From Actinacidiphila sp. DG2A-62 (GTDB taxonomy: Bacteria; Actinomycetota; Actinomycetes; Streptomycetales; Streptomycetaceae), in assembly GCF_035825295.1 (NCBI RefSeq), contig NZ_JAYMGI010000002.1, positions 1,652,001-1,716,000 of the forward strand: DNA of 64,000 nucleotides. Direction: 5' to 3'. The notes below the pieces were generated by a model, which saw only the letters and a list, made by a program, of their open reading frames with translations, had not been told where the DNA came from and did no database searches. Within the stretch, counting starts at the first letter, position 1, and each line of letters opens with the position of its first letter. A program made the position numbers and the translations under genes. Shown here one piece after another: positions 61,713 through 64,000 of the stretch.

Positions 61713-62423
61713 CTACGCGTCCGCGTCCGGCCGCGGGGCGTCCTCGGTCAGGGCGCGCGCGTAGGCCGCCATCGAGCGCTGGTAGCGCGGCAGGTGGGGG
61801 GCCAGGGCGGCGACTGCGACGGCGACGCCCTCGCGGGGGCGGCCCGCGTCGGCCAGGGCGAGCGCGAGGACCGCGGCGACCGCGTCGCCGAGGTGGTCGC
61901 CGCCGGCCGCGCGCTCGGCGGTCAGCAGCTCGACGCTCTCCTGCGCGCGGCCCAGATTCCGCAGGGAGCTGGCCAGTTGGATCACCGCGCGGCGCCGGCG
62001 CTCGCCCGGCAAGCGGCCCCGCAGCGCCTCCCGGTAGAGGGGGACCGCCCGGTCGGAGTGCCCGGTGGAGTCCCAGGCGGCGGCGCGCTCGAACGCGGCG
62101 ACGGGGTCGCCCGCCGGCAGCTCCGCCACCAGCGCGTCCATCGCCGCACGGAACTCCGCGGCGCCCGCCTCGCCCTTCTCGCCGTAGCCGTCCAACGCGG
62201 CCCACAGCGCGAGGTTCCGCGCCTCCCACGCCGCGCCGGGCGGGTTCGCCGCGCCCGCGTCGGCGGCGTCCGCGCCGGGACCGTGTACGTGCGTCGCCCC
62301 CTCGCCGGTCGCCGTGCCCGACGTGGCCGCGGCTCCCCCGCCCGGTGCCGCTCCCCCGCCCGGTGCCGTGCCTGCTCCCACTTCCCTGCCCGCGCCCGCT
62401 TCCGTGCCCGCTCCCGATGCCAT
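61713..62423 (-). CDS. Tetratricopeptide-repeat protein
   Basis: The 236-residue protein has an Ala/Gly-rich head of about 60 residues with two 18-nt DNA repeats, then helix pairs of TPR type: AAFERAAAWDSTGHSDRAVP, LYREALRGRLPGERRRRAVI, QLASSLRNLGRAQESVELLT, LALALADAGRPREGVAVAVA. It probably mediates protein contacts. ATG 62423 starts MASGAGTEAGAG; the conserved part starts only at AWEARNLALWAALDGYG. Confidence 0.8.
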   Translation of the reverse strand: MASGAGTEAGAGREVGAGTAPGGGAAPGGGAAATSGTATGEGATHVHGPGADAADAGAANPPGAAWEARNLALWAALDGYGEKGEAGAAEFRAAMDALVAELPAGDPVAAFERAAAWDSTGHSDRAVPLYREALRGRLPGERRRRAVIQLASSLRNLGRAQESVELLTAERAAGGDHLGDAVAAVLALALADAGRPREGVAVAVAALAPHLPRYQRSMAAYARALTEDAPRPDADA

Positions 62424-62543
62424 GGCCGTCCCCACTCCCCACTGCCGTACGCCTCCGGTCCGCAGCCGTCGCGGCGCCGTCGCCGCAGGTCGCCGCCGAT
62501 GCCCGGCCGCTCGGCCGGGACGTGGACAGCCTGCGGGCCCGGC
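62424..62543. other. Upstream part of the divergent region between the TPR gene and the ArsR-type gene
   Basis: This 120-nt piece, together with the operator and the leader up to 62773, makes a 350-nt gap without a gene. It should contain the promoter of the minus-strand TPR gene, but no boxes stand out in the GC-rich sequence. From 62583 to 62773 the plus strand is Pro/Arg-coding low-complexity DNA that I regard as untranslated leader. Confidence 0.4.
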
Positions 62544-62582
62544 TAGAATCGCCGCCACTGATTCGGTGGCCGCCGAATCAGT
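62544..62582 (+). promoter_or_regulatory. -10 box and palindromic operator upstream of the ArsR-type regulator
   Basis: TAGAAT at 62544-62549 is the preferred Streptomyces -10 sequence. Seven bases on, a perfect 10-bp inverted repeat starts: ACTGATTCGG (62557-62566) and CCGAATCAGT (62573-62582) around TGGCCG. The expected transcription start falls at the palindrome edge, which suits repression by the downstream winged-helix protein. No good -35 is visible. Confidence 0.65.
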
Positions 62583-62773
62583 CCCCGGCCGGCCGTGCCG
62601 GGCCGCCCCTCGAACCACCCGCCACTGCGAATCACCCGCAGGCCCGGGCCGGGCCCCGCCCCGCGCCGGCCCCGCCCCGGCCCGACCGCACCCGACCTCG
62701 ACCCCGCACACCGACCCAACCGCGCCCGCAGGCCCCGACCACGCCCGCACGCGCCCGCCCCCGGGAGGCCCCC

Positions 62774-63802
62774 ATCGCCGCCACCCTCCGCTTCGGCGCA
62801 GCCGACCTGCGCCGCTGCCGCCTCTCCTACTCACCGGTGTTCGAGACGCTCTCCGCGGTGCGCGTGGCGACCGGGCCGCAGCCGCCGGGGCCCCACGAGC
62901 GCTGGCTGGCGGAGGTGCGGCCCGCCCTCGCCCACCTGGACCTGCGGCCGCTGACCCTGCTGCAGCCGCGCCGCGGCTACACCCCCGACTTCCTGTCGCC
63001 CCCGCCGCGGGACGCGCCCGAGGCGTTCGACGCCGAGCTGGCCCGGATCGCCGCGACCCCGCATGAACAGGTGCGGCGGGAGATCGACCGCTCGCTCGCC
63101 GACACACCCGGCGCCGCGCGCTCCGCCACCGGAACGCTGCTGCGGGGCGACCCGGCCGAGGTGCTGGACCTGCTCACCGGGCTGGTCGCGGCGGCGTGGC
63201 GGTCCCTCGTCGCGCCGTACTGGCCGCGGCTGCGCGCGCTGCTGGAGGCGGACATCGCCTACCGGGCGGGGCGGCTGGCCGAGGGCGGGCTCGACCTGCT
63301 CTTCGCCGAGCTGCACCCCTCGGTGCGCTTCCACGACGACGTGCTGGTGCGCGCGCACGGCGACGACGACCACCGCGACCTGGCGGGCGCCGGCCTGGTG
63401 CTGCTGCCCAGCGCCTTCAAGTGGGACCAGGTGGTGGTCGTGCTGGACCCGCCCTGGCAGCCCACGCTGGTCTATCCGGCCCGCGGCGTCGGCACTCTCA
63501 GGGAGGCGGGGACCGGCGGCGACCTCGGCCGGCTGATCGGCAGGACCCGCGCCCTGCTGCTGACCGACCTCGCCGAACCGGCCGCGACCTCCTGGCTGGC
63601 GCACCGCCACCGTTTCGCGCCGGCCACCGTCTCCGAGCACCTGGCGGTGCTGCGCCGCACCGGCCTGGTCACCGGCGAGCGGCACGGCTACGAGGTGCGC
63701 TACCGCCGGACCCCGCTCGGCGACGCGCTGGTCGCCGGCGACGGCCTCAGTGCAGGAACGGGTCGACCGCCACCGCGACGAACAGCAGCGTCGCGTACGT
63801 GA
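62774..63802 (+). CDS. ArsR-type winged-helix regulator with DUF5937 domain, no normal start codon
   Basis: The protein has an N-terminal DUF5937 region ([60 protein letters not shown]) and a C-terminal winged helix ([40 protein letters not shown]). This is the actinobacterial ArsR-type group that usually represses its own promoter or a nearby exporter. Homology starts at ATLRFG, but there is no ATG, GTG or TTG in frame near it. CGGGAGG lies 6 nt before an ATC at 62774, which I take as the start position: either an ATC start or a changed ATG. The last 25 residues after GDALVAG are probably beyond the family end and overlap ctaB. Confidence 0.8.
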   Translation: MAATLRFGAADLRRCRLSYSPVFETLSAVRVATGPQPPGPHERWLAEVRPALAHLDLRPLTLLQPRRGYTPDFLSPPPRDAPEAFDAELARIAATPHEQVRREIDRSLADTPGAARSATGTLLRGDPAEVLDLLTGLVAAAWRSLVAPYWPRLRALLEADIAYRAGRLAEGGLDLLFAELHPSVRFHDDVLVRAHGDDDHRDLAGAGLVLLPSAFKWDQVVVVLDPPWQPTLVYPARGVGTLREAGTGGDLGRLIGRTRALLLTDLAEPAATSWLAHRHRFAPATVSEHLAVLRRTGLVTGERHGYEVRYRRTPLGDALVAGDGLSAGTGRPPPRRTAASRT

Positions 63803-64000
63803 TCGACCAGTGGAAGAGCCGCATCTCCTTGAGCTTGGCGCCGGCGATCCCGGCCTTGGCCCGCGCGTGCAGCCCGTGCGCCTCCTTCAGCCAGACCGCG
63901 CCCAGCACCGCCGCGACCACCGGGTAGAACCACGAGGTCACGCCGAGCGGCCACCACAGCGCCAGCGAGGTGAGCACCATGACCCAGCTGTAGAGGACGA
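63747..64000 (-). CDS. ctaB: Protoheme IX farnesyltransferase (heme O synthase), C-terminal part
   Basis: The frame comes in from the right edge and ends at 63747. Its 84 or so residues read [18 protein letters not shown], two membrane helices, [17 protein letters not shown], and [20 protein letters not shown] ending AVDPFLH. This is the classic CtaB C-terminus; the enzyme adds a farnesyl group to protoheme. CtaA at 58.6 kb performs the next step. The 3' end overlaps that of the ArsR-type gene by 56 nt. Confidence 0.93.
   Translation of the reverse strand, partial: VLYSWVMVLTSLALWWPLGVTSWFYPVVAAVLGAVWLKEAHGLHARAKAGIAGAKLKEMRLFHWSITYATLLFVAVAVDPFLH

Overview
The window is very GC-rich DNA whose codons almost all end in G or C, with frequent GTG starts and 4-bp ATGA/GTGA gene overlaps. 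The gene set (SCO1860-type LAETG protein, SufT-less-common suf order with a Rieske ferredoxin, dapD, ctaA/ctaB) points to a Streptomyces-like actinomycete (Streptomycetaceae). No tRNA, rRNA, CRISPR array, insertion sequence or prophage is visible. Species cannot be told from the sequence alone.

Layout. 1-6.7 kb: late part of an aerobic cobalamin (corrin ring) operon, cobM(partial)-cobL-cobJ/cbiG-cobH-cbiX-cobC. 6.7-9.8 kb (minus): a Ser/Thr kinase whose frame passes, after one missing base, into a family-5 solute-binding domain; this is probably one receptor kinase. 10.0-11.3 kb: sortase-anchored LAETG protein. 11.6-18.0 kb: a Dpp/Opp-type peptide ABC transporter (fused double ATPase and two permeases on minus, lipoprotein binding protein divergent on plus). 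18-26 kb: methyltransferase, amidohydrolase, DUF488 protein, ketoglutarate-semialdehyde dehydrogenase, IclR regulator, a hypothetical protein, and an ECF sigma factor with a coupled membrane protein. 26-29.3 kb: uncharacterised protein, KDG dehydratase (kdgD) and uronate dehydrogenase (udh); with the 20.5-23 kb dehydrogenase and IclR regulator these make most of an oxidative uronate pathway. 29.5-32.4 kb: dapD and a conserved hypothetical protein. 32.6-35 kb: convergent PhoX phosphatase and secreted HNH nuclease, each preceded by PHO-box-like GTTCACC repeats. 35-41.2 kb: TerD, DUF2264, a 46-aa CxxC peptide and a secreted lamin-tail protein.

41.8-49.0 kb is the most distinctive accessory locus: a 68-aa double-glycine precursor peptide with a cysteine-free, acidic core, followed by an attenuator-like hairpin and three exporter genes (HlyD-like adaptor, C39 peptidase-ABC protein, second ABC protein). 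No modification enzyme is next to it. 49.0-55.9 kb: the complete suf operon for Fe-S cluster assembly (sufR-B-D-Rieske-C-S-U-T, minus), with a perfect 11-bp inverted repeat upstream. 56-64 kb: ABC-2 exporter, YdeI protein, heme A synthase (ctaA), amidohydrolase, two small conserved proteins, an ArsR-type regulator with a clear operator, and the end of ctaB (heme O synthase).

A caution for every user of this sequence: at least five genes (cobC, kinase/binding protein, dapD, second peptide exporter, 60-kb amidohydrolase) lose frame through what looks like one missing base in or beside a G/C run. As dapD is normally essential, uncorrected consensus errors are more likely than real mutations.
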